A DNA stretch of 64,000 nt from Clostridium fessum (GTDB lineage: Bacteria > Bacillota > Clostridia > Lachnospirales > Lachnospiraceae). The stretch spans positions 1 to 64,000 of the forward strand of contig NZ_PYLO01000006.1 in assembly GCF_003024715.1 (NCBI RefSeq), given 5' to 3'. Positions 61,797 to 64,000 of the stretch are shown piece by piece. Within the stretch, counting starts at the first letter, position 1. Each line of letters opens with the position of its first letter. The notes beneath the pieces were generated by a model. The model was not told where the DNA came from. It searched no databases and worked only from the letters and a program-made list of their open reading frames with translations. Position numbers and translations under genes: made by a program.

Positions 61797-62561
61797 TTAT
61801 TTATTCTTCTTATAGATAATCCACAACCCCCGCAATAACAATTCATCATCTAATTCTATCTGATGCCGGCACAGCGGAATGATTTTTCTGGCAAGACCGC
61901 CGGTGGCTACAACGGTGGCTTTCTGGCCGAGTTCCTCTTCAATCCGGTCTACCATGCCGTCGATGCAGGACGCATTGCCATAGAGAGCGCCGCTCTGCAT
62001 ACATTCAACCGTATTCTTGCCGATCAGGCGCTTGGGCGGATCAAGGCTGATGCGCGGAAGCTGGGCGGTCCGGCTGGTCAGGGAATTCATCGATACACCT
62101 ATTCCCGGCAGAATCATGCCGCCGATGTACTGCTTATTCTCATTCACCACACAGATGGTGGTTGCCGTTCCCATATCGATCAGAATGAGCGGCACCGGAT
62201 ACCGGTTGATTCCCGCGACGGCACCGACGATCAGATCGGTACCGACGGAGGACGGATTGTCCATCAGCACTTCCAGACCGATATTCATATCCACATTGAC
62301 GACCAGCGCTTCCTGCCCCGTCACCTTGCGGATCGCCTCCCGCATCAGGGATGTAACCGGCGGTACTACCGAACCGATGATCGCGCCGGTGATCTCACTT
62401 ACCTTGATTTCCCGCAGCTCCAGCACCATTTTCAGGGAAATCGCATAGTCAAGCTCTGTTTTCCCACTGTCTGTCGCCATCCGCTCGGTAAAGAGGATTT
62501 CCCCATCCGCAATACAACCGAGAACCACATTCGTATTTCCGATATCCAATGCCAAAATCAT
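61797..62561 (-). CDS. coaX: Type III pantothenate kinase
   Basis: A 254-residue ASKHA-fold kinase phosphorylating pantothenate, the first step of CoA synthesis. LALDIGNTNVVLG (about 3-15) is the phosphate-1 motif, GTDLIVGAVA (about 106-115) the substrate region, LILIDMGTATTICVV (about 125-139) the phosphate-2 motif and VVATGGLARKI (about 219-229) the adenosine motif. Standard CoaX length. GGGGGTAAG precedes the ATG. It follows the ECF transporter gene after 6 bases, and coaBC lies divergently beyond it, so this is a CoA supply cluster. B. subtilis has coaX next to ftsH. Confidence 0.95.
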   Translation of the reverse strand: MILALDIGNTNVVLGCIADGEILFTERMATDSGKTELDYAISLKMVLELREIKVSEITGAIIGSVVPPVTSLMREAIRKVTGQEALVVNVDMNIGLEVLMDNPSSVGTDLIVGAVAGINRYPVPLILIDMGTATTICVVNENKQYIGGMILPGIGVSMNSLTSRTAQLPRISLDPPKRLIGKNTVECMQSGALYGNASCIDGMVDRIEEELGQKATVVATGGLARKIIPLCRHQIELDDELLLRGLWIIYKKNK

Positions 62562-62567
62562 ACTGTC

Positions 62568-63191
62568 TTACCCCCTGCTTTTTTCCAGAGCCGGTACAAA
62601 TTTTGCCCGATAAAGCGCTGCACCGACTGCACCGGTGATGATTGTGGACGATACCATCTCGCATACTGCATTGATTCCTACGAAACCGCATACGAACAGG
62701 ATGATATTTTTTCCGCCGATCAGCCCCTGCATATATTCGGTATTGCCAAACAGGACGACTAAAGCCGTCATAAAGAAAACTGTATTTAAAAACGCGGAAC
62801 AGAATCCGGTTACCAGACTTGCCATGTAGGCATCGGTTCTGCGGCGTACAAACTGGAAAATGTAGCCTAACAGAAGACCATCCAGCATACGCGGAACGAA
62901 TCTCTGTACAAATGCCAGAAACGGGTTAATGCTGAAAAGCATCGCACCCATCGCACTGCTGCCGCCGATGCCGATGCACTGTAAAAAGCTGGTCATGCCG
63001 AAGACTGCACCGATCGCTGCGCCGCCTGCCGGTCCCAGCGTGATCGCCGCGATCGCAACCGGGATCACATTAAATGTAATCGCCAGCGGTCCAATATTCA
63101 GATATCCGAGGGGGGTGTACGCCATCAGCAGAAGAATGCCGGTCATAAGACCTAAGATGACAAGTTTAGATGTGTTGTTTGTTGTGTTCAT
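62568..63191 (-). CDS. ECF transporter S component, probably pantothenate (PanT-like)
   Basis: A 207-residue membrane protein with about six hydrophobic segments. LVILGLMTGILLLMAYTPLGYL (about 10-31, in pieces) and NIGPLAITFNVIPVAIAAITLGP are the ECF S-component pattern. S components bind the vitamin and team with a common EcfA/A'/T module encoded elsewhere. The substrate is inferred from the operon with coaX (6-bp gap) and the divergent coaBC: pantothenate. AAGGAGG lies eight bases before the ATG. A predicted leader of about 370 nt precedes it. Confidence 0.85.
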   Translation of the reverse strand: MNTTNNTSKLVILGLMTGILLLMAYTPLGYLNIGPLAITFNVIPVAIAAITLGPAGGAAIGAVFGMTSFLQCIGIGGSSAMGAMLFSINPFLAFVQRFVPRMLDGLLLGYIFQFVRRRTDAYMASLVTGFCSAFLNTVFFMTALVVLFGNTEYMQGLIGGKNIILFVCGFVGINAVCEMVSSTIITGAVGAALYRAKFVPALEKSRG

Positions 63192-63564
63192 GAAATTTTC
63201 CTCCTTGTTATTATTCCCGCTCGAAAAACCTGCTGCACCTTCTGTTCACCAGACTGCCGCTTACCTGCGCCAATATCATGTGCATAAAATCCTTACAAAT
63301 TCCGTTCTTTCCGGCGATACCATCCAGAAAAGCCGCGAGCCAGGGCATTTTAATTCCCCGTCTCTTCCGGTATGATTCTCCATCTCAGATACAGATCCGT
63401 ATGCAGATACGCACATTCCGGCAGAAGTTTCTTTCTTCTGCCGCTTTCCGCAGATTTGCTGCCAGCACGTTCGGTGCCTGTTTTCTATGGGATACAATAC
63501 AACTGCTGCCGCCTGTCCCTGTTCACATCCAGTGAAAACCAGGTCAGCCAGCAGACACTTCCAC
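63192..63564 (-). promoter_or_regulatory. Long untranslated leader of the ECF-coaX operon
   Basis: If the promoter at 63565-63593 is used, about 370 nt precede the ECF gene. The region has a clear hairpin GCAGAAG/CTTCTGC (63421-63441) and other GC-rich stretches but no known riboswitch that I recognise. The frame at 63276-63566 lacks a ribosome site and is probably not a gene. Confidence 0.4.
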
Positions 63565-63593
63565 ACTATATCACATCACTTTTCAACATACAA
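63565..63593 (-). promoter_or_regulatory. Promoter of the ECF-coaX operon
   Basis: Minus strand: TTGTAT (63593-63588), 17-bp spacer, TATAGT (63570-63565). Confidence 0.55.
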
Positions 63594-63714
63594 CCAACAA
63601 TTCTACCAGAATATGTACTGTTTTTTATTGTCTTTTCACAAAATACATGTTTCTTTCCTCTCCTGTTATATGCGCTTACCAAAGAATCTGGCAGAGAACG
63701 GAAGCCAAAAAGGG

Positions 63715-63743
63715 TTTACAATTTTTCCTCCAGATGCTATGCT
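63715..63743 (+). promoter_or_regulatory. coaBC promoter
   Basis: Plus strand: TTTACA (63715-63720), 17-bp spacer, TATGCT (63738-63743); leader about 45 nt. Confidence 0.65.
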
Positions 63744-63793
63744 GTTCGAAAATGACCCAGAAAACCAGAGTACAAACCGAAAGGATATATATC

Positions 63794-64000
63794 ATGTTAA
63801 CTGGAAAAACGATTATTTTGGGAGTAACCGGCGGAATCGCCGCATACAAGGCGGCGAACCTTGCCAGCCTTTTAAAGAAACAGCACGCGGATGTACACGT
63901 GATTATGACTAAAAATGCGATGGAATTTATCACACCGCTTACCTTTGAGACCCTGACCGTCAATAAATGCCTGACGGACACCTTTGACCGGAATTTTAAA
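63794..64000 (+). CDS. coaBC: Bifunctional phosphopantothenoylcysteine decarboxylase/synthetase, N-terminal part
   Basis: The first 69 residues are visible and the gene continues past the right edge. ILGVTGGIAAYKAANLASLL (about 8-27) is the FMN-binding start of the CoaC decarboxylase domain, with HVIMTKNAMEFITPLTFETL (about 35-54) following. CoaBC joins cysteine to phosphopantothenate and decarboxylates the product. AAAGG lies about nine bases before the ATG. Its position facing away from the ECF transporter and coaX supports a shared role in CoA supply. Whether the C-terminal CoaB domain is fused cannot be seen. Confidence 0.93.
   Translation, partial: MLTGKTIILGVTGGIAAYKAANLASLLKKQHADVHVIMTKNAMEFITPLTFETLTVNKCLTDTFDRNFK

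Noticed and set aside
63276-63566. 96-residue frame upstream of the ECF gene
   Set aside because: Starts at a GTG without Shine-Dalgarno, overlaps the predicted promoter -10, and shows no family features.

Overview
The window is a piece of a Lachnospiraceae (Clostridium cluster XIVa) chromosome. The 5' end of a 16S rRNA gene at the left edge has the cluster XIVa look. The genome carries endospore genes (spoIIE, yabP, yabQ, spoVT, spoVG), the paired Firmicutes glycogen subunits glgC/glgD, a large Bacillus-type SRP RNA and mostly sigma-A TTGACA-17-TATAAT promoters. Most genes lie on the minus strand. No phage, insertion sequence or CRISPR array was found.

Left block (1-19.8 kb), read on the minus strand: tadA, SRP RNA, pfkA, dnaX, ybaB, recR, a TPR protein, a HAD phosphatase, cvpA, then the rRNA operon with three tandem promoters. 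This is the Bacillus subtilis tadA-scr-dnaX-yaaK-recR-rrn order with ilvE and pfkA added. Two tRNA genes (Tyr, Leu) and a cytoplasmic GH13 amylase follow, then the conserved chain spoIIE-tilS-hpt-ftsH.

Middle block (20-36 kb): hup-rqcP-yabP-yabQ-divIC-spoIIE is the conserved sporulation/division cluster, but a tetR gene and a 7.2-kb gene for a giant secreted multi-domain wall protein sit between rqcP and yabP. The giant gene has a run of nine G near its start that could make it phase-variable. spoIIE has a Spo0A-type promoter (21-bp spacer plus a 0A box) but its product lacks the usual membrane domain. spoVT has a sigma-G-like promoter. An NhaC antiporter and an NCS2 permease are surrounded by short dispersed repeats.

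Right block (36.8-64 kb): chromate-transporter pair with a divergent LysR gene, second NhaC, spoVG, glgC-glgD, a TRAP transporter with a DUF6282-like hydrolase and a LysR gene, asnS, a YhaO/YhaN-like nuclease-ATPase pair, prs, dnaD-dnaI behind a cluster of DnaA boxes, murC, queT under a preQ1-I-like riboswitch, sstT, and a CoA block (ECF transporter for probable pantothenate, coaX, divergent coaBC).

The most interesting find is between sstT and coaX: a 28-residue hydrophobic peptide gene and a convergent small RNA share a bidirectional terminator and a 13-nt direct repeat. This is the layout of the Fst/par type I toxin-antitoxin systems. Other notable items are a twice-repeated 78-nt element that encodes the heptapeptide MKLRDIS ahead of a terminator, a structured plus-strand RNA candidate near 15.9 kb, and several families of intergenic palindromic repeats.
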